64,000 nt of DNA from Azospirillum sp. B21 (GCF_008364825.1 NZ_VTTO01000009.1:1-64000); one strand, 5' to 3'; shown: positions 47,299-56,896, counted from the first letter of the stretch. Made by a program: numbers and translations. The notes: a model not told the origin generated them from the letters alone.

Positions 47299-50200
47299 CT
47301 ACTCCACCGCCTCCGCCAACGGCGCCTGTGCCGTGTCGGCGTCGCGCCGGACGAAGGCCAGGAAGTCCTCGTAGGGCATCGGGCGGCCCAGCAAATAGCC
47401 CTGGCACTGGTCGCAGCCCATGGCGGCGAGACAGTGATACTGCTCCTCCGTCTCCACCCCCTCGGCCAGCGTCTGCATGCGCAAGCTGCGCGCCATTCCG
47501 ATGATCGCCTCGGCGATGGCGCCGCTGTCCGGATTGCCGGCGCGCAGGCCGCTGACGAAGCTGCGGTCGATCTTCAGCTTGTCGACCCGGAAGCGCTTCA
47601 GATAGGCCAGCGAGGAATAGCCGGTGCCGAAGTCGTCGATGGCGAGCGGCACCCCCATCTCGCGCAGTTGCGAGAAGGTTTCCGACACCACGTCGGAATC
47701 GTCCATCAGGACGCTTTCCGTCACCTCCAGTTCCAGCGCCGAGGGCGGGATGCCGTAGGCCGACAGCCAGCCGGCCACCCGCTCCGCCAGTCCGGGGCGG
47801 CGCACCTGCACGGCCGACAGGTTGATGGCGATCAGCAGGTCCTGGTGCCGCAGCAGTTCCGCCGTGCGGCGGCAGGCCTCCCCCAGCACCCAATCGCCCA
47901 GCGGCAGGATCAGGCCGGTATCCTCGGCAACGGGGATGAACTGGCCGGGCATGATCAGCGTGCCGTCGGGCTGGCGCCAGCGCACCAGCGCCTCCGCCCC
48001 GATCAGCCGGCGGCCGTCCAGCGAGAACTGCGGCTGGAAATGCAGCTCCAGCTCGTTGTTGGCCAGGGCGCGGCGCAGGTTGTTCTCCGTCCACATCCGG
48101 TCCGAGGCGCGGCGGTTCAGTTCCGGCGTGAAGAACTGGTAGGTGGCGCGCCCGGCCTCCTTGGCGGCGTACATCGCCATGTCGGCGCTCTTCAGCAGCG
48201 CGTCGATGCCGGTGCCGTCGTCCGGGTAGATTGCGATGCCGATGGAGGGCGTGACCTGCAACTCGTGCCCGTCGATCAGATAGGGCTCCGACAGGGCGTG
48301 CAGCACCTTGCGTGCCACGATGCCGGCCGCGTCGGGGCTGTCCATGTCGCTGATGAGGATGATGAACTCGTCGCCGCCCTGGCGGCTGACCGTGTCGCTG
48401 GCGCGCACGGTGCCGAGCAGCCGCTCCGCCACCTCGCGCAGCAGCCCGTCTCCGACCTGATGGCCAAGGCTGTCGTTGATGGTCTTGAAGCGGTCGAGGT
48501 CGACGAACAGCAGCCCCACCTTGGTGCCGTGGCGTCCGGCGGCCAGCATGGCGCGCTCCAGCCGGTCGCGCAGCAGGAAACGGTTGGGCAGGTCGGTCAG
48601 GAAATCGAACTGCGCCAGATGGCGGATGCGTTCCTCCTGCGCGCGGGTCTCGGTGATGTCGGTGAAGGCGGCGATGTAGTTGGCGACCGCGCCATCCTCG
48701 TTCCGCACCATCTTGATGCTCAGCCACTCCGGGAACACCTCGCCGTTCTTGCGGGTGCTCCAGATCTCGCCGGCCCAATGGCCGTTTTCCCGCAGCTGCG
48801 CCCACAGGTCCTCATAGAAGCCCGGCGGATTGCGGTCGGAGCGCAGGAATTCCGGACCGCGGCCCAGCACCTCCTCGCGGTCATAGCCGGTGATGCGGGC
48901 GAAGGCGTCGTTGGCGGCGACGATCTTCTGGTTCTCATTGGCGACGAACATGCCCTCGGCCGCGTTGTCGAACACCTTGGCCGACAGCCGCAGTTGCCAT
49001 TCCGCCCGCTTGCGCTCGCTGATGTCGCGGGCGATGGCGGAGTAGTAGACCTCACCTTCGTAGGTGATGCGGCTGGCCGTGACCTCCAGGTCCAGCGTGC
49101 GGCCGTCCGGGGTGTGGTAGACGGTCTCGTAATGGCTGGCCGCGTCCTCGCCTTCCGCCGCGAAGCGTTTCAGCAGGTCGGCCTGCCCCATCACCATATC
49201 TTCCAGCGTCCCGCCCAGCGCCTTGCAGCCGAAGGGGTTGATGTAGGCGATGTGCAGGTTCGCATCGGCCAGGACGACGATCTCCGACACATGGTCGACG
49301 AAGAAGTTGGCGAGGTAGAGCTGCCGCGCCCGTTCGCGCAGCATGCTGTCGCTGTGCCGGACCCGCAGCTGGTAACCGCCGACGATACGCCGGATCCAGC
49401 CGGTGACCAGCCAGGACACGCCAACCGACGCGGCCAGCGCCACGCCCAGCACCGCGACCGTGGTCCAGACGCGCAGGTTGACGCCTCGGCTGATCTCCGC
49501 CCGGCGGGCCTCCATCTCCTTGCCGACATCGTCGATGTAGAAGCCGGCAACGAGGATCCAGCCCCACACGGTGGGGGCGGAGACATAGGCCATCTTCGGC
49601 GTCGGCCGCGCGGTGACCGGGTGGATCCAGTCGTAGCGCACCTCCCCGCCGCCCTGGCGACCCTGCTCCAGCAGGCGGGTGACGAGATCGCGTTCGGTCT
49701 TCCACGGCAGGTCGCGCGCGTTCATCCCCTCCGACGCGGGCGCGGTGGGCGACAGCAGGACCTGCCCGTCCTGCCGCAGAACGCCGATATAGCCGGTCTC
49801 TCCGAAGCGGAAGGCGCGCAGCCGTTCCAGCGATTCGCGCTGAAGCTGCGCCTCCGCCGCGCCCAAGGAATCGCCGGCGCCGATCAGCCAGTCGAACGGT
49901 TCGAACCGGCGGACGAAGGCCAGCTTGTCCACCATCTGCGCCGGGTCGTCGGGCATGCGCCAGCGGTAGCGGGCGAAGCCGCGCAGGCTGGGGTCCTGGA
50001 CCGCCCGCATCAGTTCGCGCACCGCCGCGGCACCCTGCGGATCGGGGGCCGCGAAGGGCGATGCCCCTTCCCGCGACGGATCGACCGGCATCAGCACCGC
50101 CTCGCCGTTCAGGTCGTGGATGAAATAGTAGCCGCGCCCGCCCGAGAAGCGGAGCGGCCGCAGCGTTTCCTTGATGGATTCCTTCACCGCCGCTTCGGGC

Positions 50201-50556
50201 AGGATGTCCTTTTCCCGGTCATGGACGCTGCGGGCGATGGCATAGGCCTCGTCCACCTGGGCGCGCAGATGCTCCTTCAGAAGCGGTTCGACGCGTGACC
50301 GCATGTAGGCCAGGTAGGACTGCGCGTTCTCGACCTCCTGCACCAGGGCCTGATGCTGCTCCTGGACATAGCGCGCCTCGCTCTGCTTCAGGTCGTGCTC
50401 CAGGTCGGCCCAATGCTGCCAGACAAAATAGAAACCGAGGCCGAGGACGAGCGCCGACACCAGCGCCATCGACGCCAGGAACTGCAGGCGGTAGAGCCGG
50501 GCCTCGTCTGACGAGCGCGACGGCGCACGGACCAGCTCGGCGACGGGGTCGGACAA
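47299..50556 (-). CDS. Membrane Cache-PAS-GGDEF-EAL c-di-GMP protein
   Basis: About 1085 residues. A transmembrane helix (about 25-47) is followed by a periplasmic double Cache-like region (about 50-350; RGYYFIHDLNGEAVLMP and ETGYIGVLRQDGQVLLSP), a second helix near 355-378, two PAS modules (about 400-640), a GGDEF domain with intact SRQGGDEFIIL near 727 and an EAL domain with GAEALVRW near 855, ending LGRPMPYEDF. Both catalytic motifs are intact, so it may both make and degrade c-di-GMP. A TTG at 50556 with GAAGGGAG 7-8 bases upstream is preferred; the ATG 26 codons earlier has no ribosome-binding site. It is transcribed alone. Confidence 0.93.
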   Translation of the reverse strand: MSDPVAELVRAPSRSSDEARLYRLQFLASMALVSALVLGLGFYFVWQHWADLEHDLKQSEARYVQEQHQALVQEVENAQSYLAYMRSRVEPLLKEHLRAQVDEAYAIARSVHDREKDILPEAAVKESIKETLRPLRFSGGRGYYFIHDLNGEAVLMPVDPSREGASPFAAPDPQGAAAVRELMRAVQDPSLRGFARYRWRMPDDPAQMVDKLAFVRRFEPFDWLIGAGDSLGAAEAQLQRESLERLRAFRFGETGYIGVLRQDGQVLLSPTAPASEGMNARDLPWKTERDLVTRLLEQGRQGGGEVRYDWIHPVTARPTPKMAYVSAPTVWGWILVAGFYIDDVGKEMEARRAEISRGVNLRVWTTVAVLGVALAASVGVSWLVTGWIRRIVGGYQLRVRHSDSMLRERARQLYLANFFVDHVSEIVVLADANLHIAYINPFGCKALGGTLEDMVMGQADLLKRFAAEGEDAASHYETVYHTPDGRTLDLEVTASRITYEGEVYYSAIARDISERKRAEWQLRLSAKVFDNAAEGMFVANENQKIVAANDAFARITGYDREEVLGRGPEFLRSDRNPPGFYEDLWAQLRENGHWAGEIWSTRKNGEVFPEWLSIKMVRNEDGAVANYIAAFTDITETRAQEERIRHLAQFDFLTDLPNRFLLRDRLERAMLAAGRHGTKVGLLFVDLDRFKTINDSLGHQVGDGLLREVAERLLGTVRASDTVSRQGGDEFIILISDMDSPDAAGIVARKVLHALSEPYLIDGHELQVTPSIGIAIYPDDGTGIDALLKSADMAMYAAKEAGRATYQFFTPELNRRASDRMWTENNLRRALANNELELHFQPQFSLDGRRLIGAEALVRWRQPDGTLIMPGQFIPVAEDTGLILPLGDWVLGEACRRTAELLRHQDLLIAINLSAVQVRRPGLAERVAGWLSAYGIPPSALELEVTESVLMDDSDVVSETFSQLREMGVPLAIDDFGTGYSSLAYLKRFRVDKLKIDRSFVSGLRAGNPDSGAIAEAIIGMARSLRMQTLAEGVETEEQYHCLAAMGCDQCQGYLLGRPMPYEDFLAFVRRDADTAQAPLAEAVE

Positions 50557-50981
50557 GAAGGGCTCCCTTCGGATGGCCTGATCTGATGAGAATCGCGGAA
50601 ACCGGACGGGAGCCGGCCCCGATGCGCTGTGCAAGTGTTGCTTAATGCTCGCAAGGATTCAACTGCAAGCGAATCAAATCCACCGAGGCGCGACTCTTTG
50701 ACTGTTTTCCTCGCCCAATGATGGGAGACAGGCGGCGTGACCGCAAGTGCACAGGGAAACCGAGGAAACCCCGCCCGTCGAACATTAGGCGCGGATTCCC
50801 TTCGGCGGGCAACGGTTCGACCGCGAAGATTAATGCGGCCGCGGACAGCCCGGTCCGGACGGGCGAACCGGAGCATCGCGAGGCTTTAAAACGCAAGCCC
50901 ACGCCGCTATGGTCGCGCGCGCGTGCAATGAGACCCGCAAGCCACCCTCAATCCAGCGCCCGCATCCTCCGGAGAGTGCCG
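50557..50981. other. Divergent intergenic region, 425 bp
   Basis: It separates the GGDEF-EAL gene (minus) from purB (plus) and must hold both promoters. It is moderately AT-rich at 50640-50730. No structured RNA, PurR-type palindrome or credible short gene was recognised. Confidence 0.4.
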
Positions 50982-52277
50982 ATGATCCCCCGCTATACCC
51001 GCCCCGAAATGGCCCGCATCTGGGAGCCGGAAAACCGCTTCCGCATCTGGTTCGAGATCGAGGCGCATGCCTGCGACGCGCAGGCCGAGCTGGGCGTGAT
51101 CCCGAAGGAGGCCGCCAAGGCGGTGTGGGAGCGCGGCAAGTGGGAGATCGACCGCATCGACGAGATCGAGCGCGAGACCCGTCACGACGTCATCGCCTTC
51201 CTGACCAACCTCGCCGAATATGTCGGCCCCGAGGCCCGCTTCGTCCACCAGGGCATGACCTCGTCGGATGTGCTGGACACCTGCCTCGCCGTGCAGCTGA
51301 CCCAGGCCGCCGACCTGCTGCTGGCCGACATGGACGCCCTGCTGGCCGCGCTGAAGCGCCGGGCGTACGAGCACAAGGACACCGTCACCATCGGCCGCAG
51401 CCACGGCATCCATGCCGAGCCGACGACCTTCGGCCTGAAGCTGGCCGGCCATTACGCCGCCTTCGCCCGCGGGCGCGAGCGTCTGGTCCAGGCGCGCCAG
51501 GACATCGCCACCTGCGCCATCTCCGGCGCCGTCGGCACCTTCGCCAACATCGACCCGCGGGTCGAAGAGCATGTCGCCGCCAAGCTGGGCCTGTCGGTGG
51601 AGCCGGTGTCGACCCAGGTCATCCCGCGCGACCGCCACGCCTTCTACTTCTCGGTCCTGGGCGTGATCGCGTCGAGCATCGAGAATCTGGCCACGGAAAT
51701 CCGCCACCTGCAGCGTACCGAGGTGCGCGAGGCGGAGGAATACTTCCACCCCGGCCAGAAGGGCTCGTCGGCGATGCCGCACAAGCGCAACCCGGTCCTG
51801 TCGGAGAACCTGACCGGTCTGGCCCGCATCGTGCGTTCCGCCGTGGTCCCGGCGCTGGAGAACGTGGCGCTGTGGCACGAGCGCGACATCTCGCACAGCT
51901 CGGTCGAGCGGATGATCGGCCCCGACGCCACCGTCACGCTCGACTTCGCCCTGGTGCGCCTGACCAGCATGATGGAAAAGCTGGTGGTCTATCCGGAGCG
52001 CATGCAGAAGAACCTGGACGATCTGGGCGGTCTGGTCTTCTCGCAGCGCGTGCTGCTGGCGCTGACCCAGGCCGGGATGAGCCGCGAGGACAGCTACAAG
52101 GCGGTGCAGCGCAACGCCATGCAGGTGTGGGAAAAGGGCGGCAACTATCTGGATCTGCTGTCGGCCGACCCCGACATCGCCAAGCATATCGGACGCGACA
52201 AGCTGGAGCCGATGTTCGACATGACCTACCACACCAAGCATGTCGACACCGTGTTCAAGCGCGTGTTCGGCGAGTGA
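50982..52277 (+). CDS. purB: Adenylosuccinate lyase
   Basis: 431-residue fumarase/aspartase-superfamily enzyme catalysing two steps of purine synthesis: SAICAR to AICAR and adenylosuccinate to AMP, each releasing fumarate. Conserved regions: VHQGMTSSDVLDTCL near 80-95, GRSHGIHAEPTTFGLK near 138-152 (catalytic His) and the family signature GSSAMPHKRNPVLSEN near 260-275. It begins MIPRYTRPEMARIWEPEN, typical of the short alphaproteobacterial form. The ATG follows GGAGAG; upstream in-frame sequence is not coding-like. Confidence 0.97.
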   Translation: MIPRYTRPEMARIWEPENRFRIWFEIEAHACDAQAELGVIPKEAAKAVWERGKWEIDRIDEIERETRHDVIAFLTNLAEYVGPEARFVHQGMTSSDVLDTCLAVQLTQAADLLLADMDALLAALKRRAYEHKDTVTIGRSHGIHAEPTTFGLKLAGHYAAFARGRERLVQARQDIATCAISGAVGTFANIDPRVEEHVAAKLGLSVEPVSTQVIPRDRHAFYFSVLGVIASSIENLATEIRHLQRTEVREAEEYFHPGQKGSSAMPHKRNPVLSENLTGLARIVRSAVVPALENVALWHERDISHSSVERMIGPDATVTLDFALVRLTSMMEKLVVYPERMQKNLDDLGGLVFSQRVLLALTQAGMSREDSYKAVQRNAMQVWEKGGNYLDLLSADPDIAKHIGRDKLEPMFDMTYHTKHVDTVFKRVFGE

Positions 52278-52435
52278 CCTTCTGATGGCGCGGGCCGTCA
52301 TGGCGTCTTCCGCAGGGCGGCAAATACTTGCCGGTGGATGACAAACGGCCCGGCCGCACCTACTCTATCCTGAGAAGCATGTGCCCGGGCGGGGCAATCC
52401 TGAACAGAGCCCTGAACAGAACGAGGATTGGACCC

Positions 52436-52675
52436 ATGGCGATGGAAGCCGCCACGATCGAAAAGCTCATCAAGGAGGGCATCCCGGACGCGGTCGTCGA
52501 GATCGCGGATCTGCGGGGCGACGGCGACCACTATGCCGCGCTCGTCACCTCCGCCGCCTTCAAGGGCAAGAGCCGGGTGCAGCAGCACCAGATGGTCTAC
52601 GCGTCCCTGCAGGGCAAGATGGGCGGCGAACTGCACGCCCTGGCGCTGACCACCGCGGTGCCGGAAGGCGCCTGA
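52436..52675 (+). CDS. BolA-family protein
   Basis: 79-residue BolA/IbaG-like protein. Key features are IEKLIKEGIPDAVVEIADL, the invariant His in GDHYAALV (about residue 34) and the helix RVQQHQMVYASLQGKMGGEL containing the second conserved His. BolA proteins pair with monothiol (CGFS) glutaredoxins to ligate a [2Fe-2S] cluster, and exactly such a glutaredoxin gene follows 110 bp downstream. The ATG at 52436 was chosen. The stop codon lies in a 24-bp tandem repeat. Confidence 0.92.
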   Translation: MAMEAATIEKLIKEGIPDAVVEIADLRGDGDHYAALVTSAAFKGKSRVQQHQMVYASLQGKMGGELHALALTTAVPEGA

Positions 52676-52730
52676 GTACGGATGCCCGAGGGCGCCTGAG
52701 GACGGATGCCGGAAGGCGCCTGAATACAAG
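52659..52730 (+). repeat. 24-bp tandem repeat spanning the bolA stop codon
   Basis: Three imperfect copies of (G/A)TGCC(G/C)GA(A/G)GGCGCCTGA plus a short GTACGG-type tail occur in tandem. The first copy encodes the last residues V-P-E-G-A and the stop codon; the next two repeat the same codons and stop in the same frame (period 24). Confidence 0.9.
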
Positions 52731-52785
52731 TCGCAACGGACATGGTCCCGGCACAGCCGGACCAAATCGGAAGGGTTATCGAGTC

Positions 52786-53127
<342 letters not shown>

Positions 53128-53157
53128 CGCGGCCCGGATCTTAGGGACCAGAGCGAG

Positions 53158-53182
53158 AAACCCCGCTTCGGCGGGGTTTTTT
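53158..53182 (+). terminator. Terminator of bolA-grxD
   Basis: AAACCCCGC / GCGGGGTTT stem (9 bp) with a TTCG tetraloop and a T-run of six, 30 bp after the grxD stop. Confidence 0.95.
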
Positions 53183-53302
53183 GTCGAGTGAACATTTTGT
53201 TGAGTGAACAGGGCGCGGGGCGGGAGTGATGCCGGTTGCGCAGCCCGGCCATGTTCGTCCGCCCGCTGCCGGATTGCACAAACAATGTGCTAAACGAGCA
53301 GT

Positions 53303-54229
53303 ATGGTTCAGACCCCGCCCCCCACCAAGGCCCCGACCTCCACAACCGCGGCATTCGTCGCGGCGCTGTCCTCCTACCTTATCTGGGGGTTGGTCAATCC
53401 GGTCTTCTTCAAATCGCTGGGCGACGTCGGCGCGGTGGAGATCGTGGCGCACCGCGTGGTCTGGACGGTGGTGCTGGTCGGCATCGGCGTGCTGGCCACC
53501 CGCGGGCCGGCGGCGGTTCTGGCAGCGGTGGGAAGCTGGCGCCAACTGGGCGTGTTCCTGGTCACCACGCTGCTGGTCACCACCAACTGGACCGTCTTCA
53601 TCTGGGCGGTGGTCAACAGCCGGCTGGTCGAGGCCAGCCTTGGATACTTCATCAACCCGCTGGTCAATGTGCTGCTGGGCGTGCTGTTCCTGAACGAACG
53701 GCTCAGCCGCGGGCGGATGCTGGCGGTCGCCATCGCCGCGGCCGGCGTCGGCAGTCTCGTCGTCAGCTATGGCGCCGTGCCCTGGGTCGCCCTGTCGCTG
53801 GCGCTCTCCTTCGGCTTTTATGCGCTGGTGCGCAAGAAGGCGGCGGTCGATCCGGTGGTCGGCCTGCTGGTGGAAACCGCGCTGCTGCTGCCGGCCGCCC
53901 TCGGCTATCTGCTGTGGCTGGGCGGAAGCGGGGCCTTCGGCCATGAATGGGGCGAGAGCACCCTGCTGGTTCTGGCCGGGCCGATGACCGCGGTGCCGCT
54001 GGTGCTGTTCATGATCGGTGCGACCCGGTTGACCATGACCACGCTGGGTCTGCTGCAATATGTCGGGCCGACCGGGCAGCTTCTGCTGGGCGTGCTGGTC
54101 TATGGCGAGGCCTTCACCCGCAGCCATGCCATCACCTTCGCCTGCATCTGGGTGGCGCTGGCCGTCTTCACCGCCGACGCGGTGCACAGCCACCGCGCCT
54201 CAGCCCGTGCCGCAACTGCCGCGGAGTAA
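53303..54229 (+). CDS. rarD: EamA-family transporter RarD
   Basis: 308-residue inner-membrane protein with about ten transmembrane segments in two EamA repeats. RarD hallmarks include YLIWGLVNPVFFKSL near the N-terminus, EIVAHRVVWT, TNWTVFIWAVNSRLVEASLGYF-like sequence near 95-115 (here with VVNSRLVEASLGYFINPL) and QYVGPTGQLLLGVLVYGE near 250. The substrate of RarD is not established; chloramphenicol resistance is historical. It converges with the TetR gene, with a 3-bp gap. Confidence 0.92.
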   Translation: MVQTPPPTKAPTSTTAAFVAALSSYLIWGLVNPVFFKSLGDVGAVEIVAHRVVWTVVLVGIGVLATRGPAAVLAAVGSWRQLGVFLVTTLLVTTNWTVFIWAVVNSRLVEASLGYFINPLVNVLLGVLFLNERLSRGRMLAVAIAAAGVGSLVVSYGAVPWVALSLALSFGFYALVRKKAAVDPVVGLLVETALLLPAALGYLLWLGGSGAFGHEWGESTLLVLAGPMTAVPLVLFMIGATRLTMTTLGLLQYVGPTGQLLLGVLVYGEAFTRSHAITFACIWVALAVFTADAVHSHRASARAATAAE

Positions 54230-54232
54230 CCG

Positions 54233-54934
54233 TTACCGCGGCGTCAGGCCGTGGGCGATGGTGTGGGACAGCGTGCCGACCATGGCGCAGATGCCGGCAT
54301 CGTCGCGGCCGAAGACCACCTGATCGAGGAAGCCCAGCCCGAAACTGAGCGTCGCGATGCCGGCCGCCACATTGGCGAGGTCGGCGTCGGCGGCGATGGC
54401 GCCACGGTCGCGGAACCCCTCCAGCCGCTTGAGCAGGCAGGGAATGCGGCTCTGCGACAGGGTGCGGGCCATCTCGTCCGCCACCGCCTGATCGACCAGG
54501 GCGCGGGCCAGCACCACGCGGGTGAAGTCGCGGCATTCCCAGCTGTGCTTCAACTGCGCGTGCAGGAAACGGGCGAGATCGGTCTCCAGATCCTCGTCCG
54601 GCGGCGGCAGGTGGCAGCCGCCCGATTCCTCCCGCCAATAACGCTCCACCACCGCCAGCAGAAGCCCGCTCTTCCCTGAGAAATAGCGCTGGATCAGCTG
54701 TTCGTTGACCCCGGCCCGCCCGGCGATCTCGCGCGTCGTCGCCGCGTCGAAACCGCGCTCGGCGAACACCAGCTTGGCGGCGTCGAGCAGCGCGCCTTCC
54801 GTCGCGGCACGGTCGCGCTTGCGCGCCCCACCCTCACAGGCGCCGTCAGTGGCGCCGCTGCCCGGGCAGCAACCGTCCGCGTCCTTGCTTGTGTCCAAAA
54901 CCCGTTCCTCTCCGGTGCGTCCCGTCAGCTTCAT
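54233..54934 (-). CDS. TetR-family transcriptional regulator
   Basis: 233-residue repressor-type protein. After a 45-residue polar, Cys-containing N-terminus (DADGCCPGSGATDGACEGG), the TetR helix-turn-helix spans about 48-95 (ALLDAAKLVFAERGFDAATT, REIAGRAGVNEQLIQRYFSG). The rest is the ligand-binding dimerisation domain. It is divergent from an old yellow enzyme gene, with two palindromes in the 115-bp gap, and very likely represses both. The cluster of four Cys before the DNA-binding domain is unusual and could sense electrophiles, the substrates of the neighbouring enzyme. The ATG at 54934 was chosen over one 26 codons upstream that would read through the operators. Confidence 0.9.
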   Translation of the reverse strand: MKLTGRTGEERVLDTSKDADGCCPGSGATDGACEGGARKRDRAATEGALLDAAKLVFAERGFDAATTREIAGRAGVNEQLIQRYFSGKSGLLLAVVERYWREESGGCHLPPPDEDLETDLARFLHAQLKHSWECRDFTRVVLARALVDQAVADEMARTLSQSRIPCLLKRLEGFRDRGAIAADADLANVAAGIATLSFGLGFLDQVVFGRDDAGICAMVGTLSHTIAHGLTPR

Positions 54935-54937
54935 AAT

Positions 54938-54957
54938 AAGTATGCAGATACATACTT
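54938..54957. promoter_or_regulatory. Candidate TetR operator 1
   Basis: Perfect palindrome AAGTATG-CAGATA-CATACTT immediately upstream of the TetR start codon. Its position suggests autorepression. Confidence 0.65.
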
Positions 54958-54981
54958 GACAAGCGGCAGGCTCCGGTTCAA

Positions 54982-55001
54982 GTATGTATTCACATACATA
55001 C
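54982..55001. promoter_or_regulatory. Candidate TetR operator 2
   Basis: Perfect palindrome GTATGTA-TTCACA-TACATAC, with the same 7-6-7 layout and shared GTATG core as operator 1, 49 bp upstream of the old yellow enzyme start. It is a likely site for repression of that gene. Confidence 0.65.
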
Positions 55002-55049
55002 AAGCCGACCATCCTATAAGTCTATTGCCCAACAGGGGGTATTCCCGCC

Positions 55050-56180
55050 ATGCCGCAGAGCATCGACACGCACAGCACCGCCGCTCCCGATCTGTTCACG
55101 CCGCTGCGCCTCGGCGCGATCGAGCTGCCGAACCGCGTCGTCATGGCGCCGATGACCCGCAGCCGCGCCGGCGAGGGCAACTGCCCGACCGGGCTCACGG
55201 CCGAGTATTATGCGCAGCGCGCCTCGGCCGGCCTGATCATCACCGAGGCGACGCAGGTCTGCGACACCGCCCAGGGCTATCCCAACACGCCGGGTATCCA
55301 CACCGACGCGCAGACGCTGGCTTGGCGCAAAGTGGCGGACGCCGTGCATGATGCAGGCGGGCGGATCGTCACCCAGCTCTGGCATGTCGGCCGCATTTCC
55401 CACCCGCGCTTCCAGCCGAACGGTGCCGCCCCGGTCGCCCCCTCGGCCATCGCGGCGAAGGGTCAGCTCTACACCGGTGCCGGCATGGAGCCCTTCCCGG
55501 TGCCGCGCGCTCTGGACACTTCCGAGATTCCCGGTCTGGTCCGCCATTTCGCCGATGCCGCCAAGCGCGCGGTGTTCGATGCCGGCCTGGACGGCGTCGA
55601 GATCCACGCGGCCAACGGCTATCTGATCGACCAGTTCCTGCGCGACAGCACCAACACCCGCACCGACCAGTATGGCGGGACGGTGGAGAACCGCTGCCGC
55701 TTCCTGCTGGAGATCCTGGAGGCCACGGCCCATGCCGTCGGCGCCGACCGCATCGGCGTCCGCCTGTCGCCGACCGGTGTGTTCAACGACATGAAGGACA
55801 GCGACCCGCTGCCGCATTTCCTGGCGATCACCAAGGCGCTGAATCCCTTCAACCTCGCCTATCTGCATGTGATCGAGGGACGGCCCGGCCACCACATGGC
55901 CCCGCCGGAGGGGGCGCCGCATGTGGCGTCCGCCCTGCGCACCGCCTTCAAGGGTCCGTTCATCCTGAATGGCGGCTACAGCCGCGGCGATGCCGACGCA
56001 GCACTCGCCAAGGGTGAGGCCGATGCGGTCAGCTTCGGCGAGGCCTTCATTTCCAACCCGGACCTGCCCGTGCGCTTCCGTGCTGATGCGCCGCTGGCCG
56101 AGCCGGACCGCACCACCTATTACGGCGGCGACGCCAAGGGCTACACCGACTATCCGGCCCTGGAATCCGTCGCAGCCTGA
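55050..56180 (+). CDS. Old yellow enzyme / alkene reductase (NemA-like)
   Basis: 376-residue FMN-dependent ene-reductase that reduces activated C=C bonds and electrophiles such as N-ethylmaleimide. The TIM barrel begins DLFTPLRLGAIELPNRVVMAPMTRSRA, includes QLWHVGRISHPR, the active-site His-Asn pair in GVEIHAANGYLIDQFLRDST, and NTRTDQYGGTVENRCRFLLE, all typical of NemA/OYE. The last barrel strands carry ILNGGYSRGDA and FGEAFISNPDLPVRF. It is divergent from a TetR regulator with two operators between them. A terminator follows. Confidence 0.95.
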   Translation: MPQSIDTHSTAAPDLFTPLRLGAIELPNRVVMAPMTRSRAGEGNCPTGLTAEYYAQRASAGLIITEATQVCDTAQGYPNTPGIHTDAQTLAWRKVADAVHDAGGRIVTQLWHVGRISHPRFQPNGAAPVAPSAIAAKGQLYTGAGMEPFPVPRALDTSEIPGLVRHFADAAKRAVFDAGLDGVEIHAANGYLIDQFLRDSTNTRTDQYGGTVENRCRFLLEILEATAHAVGADRIGVRLSPTGVFNDMKDSDPLPHFLAITKALNPFNLAYLHVIEGRPGHHMAPPEGAPHVASALRTAFKGPFILNGGYSRGDADAALAKGEADAVSFGEAFISNPDLPVRFRADAPLAEPDRTTYYGGDAKGYTDYPALESVAA

Positions 56181-56271
56181 CCGGATTGCGGCCCCCCTGC
56201 CCCGGCGGGGCCGCAATTGCTCTCGACGTGAGAGCGCGTCGTGAGAGCGTCGTGAGACGCAAATCCCCGCT

Positions 56272-56311
56272 GCCCCCGGCCCGGTTCCCCCCTGGGCCGG
56301 GGGGCTTTTTT
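56272..56311 (+). terminator. Terminator of the old yellow enzyme gene
   Basis: GCCCCCGGCCC pairs with GGGCCGGGGGGC (one bulge) across an 11-base loop, followed by a run of six T. Confidence 0.88.
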
Positions 56312-56326
56312 ATGTGGAGCCGGCCT

Positions 56327-56839
56327 CTACGCCGTCCCACCCTCTCCGTCCAGCCCGCGGGCCAAGGCGGCGATGGTGCCGTAACCGACCTGATCGGCCG
56401 GGTCGATCTCCGCCATCTTGGCAAGGATCGCCAGCGCCCTGTCGCGGTTGTGGCGGCGCAGCTCGATGAAAGCGAGGGCCTTCATGGTGAACAGGAAGAA
56501 GCGCGGCGGCCCGGCCGCCGTCCAGTCGGTGGAGTCCGCGGTCAGTTGCGACCAGTCCGCCTGAAAGCCGCCCTGGAGTGCGGCGGCATCCAGCCCGATG
56601 CGGGCCACCCGCTCCGCTTCCGCCAGCTTCTTGCGGTTGAAGTAGAATTTGTAGAGCGCATAGAAGACCGGCAGCACCCGCGGCCCCTTGCGATGCGCCT
56701 CCCACAGCAGTGACTCGCAGACCTCCGGCACGTCGCGGGCCTTCACCGCCTCCTGCAAAAGTTCGTCGATCTGTTCGGGCACGTCGCCGAAGGCCATGCG
56801 GCCGTTCGACATCCTGAGTTCGATCGGTTCGTCGCTCAT
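56327..56839 (-). CDS. TPR-like protein divergent from the nif operon
   Basis: 170-residue helical protein. Repeats resembling tetratricopeptide motifs are visible (LPVFYALYKFYFNRKKLAEA; FFLFTMKALAFIELRRHNRD, then RALAILAKMAEIDP). It contains no Cys-rich or catalytic motif apart from one conserved-looking VCESLLWEAH. GAGGGAAG supports the ATG MSDEPIELRM. It is transcribed away from the A-type carrier gene across a 322-bp gap containing the NifA site. A sigma-54-like element on its own strand (56897-56911) suggests it may be co-regulated with nif. Function unknown. Confidence 0.75.
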   Translation of the reverse strand: MSDEPIELRMSNGRMAFGDVPEQIDELLQEAVKARDVPEVCESLLWEAHRKGPRVLPVFYALYKFYFNRKKLAEAERVARIGLDAAALQGGFQADWSQLTADSTDWTAAGPPRFFLFTMKALAFIELRRHNRDRALAILAKMAEIDPADQVGYGTIAALARGLDGEGGTA

Positions 56840-56896
56840 CGCTTCCCTCGCCTTTCCGCTGCCTGGATTTTCTGTTGAGAAAATCAACCATCCGGC

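Noticed and set aside
47434-50298. 954-residue plus-strand frame opposite the GGDEF-EAL gene
   Set aside because: The opposite strand has intact GGDEF, EAL and PAS motifs; this frame has none.
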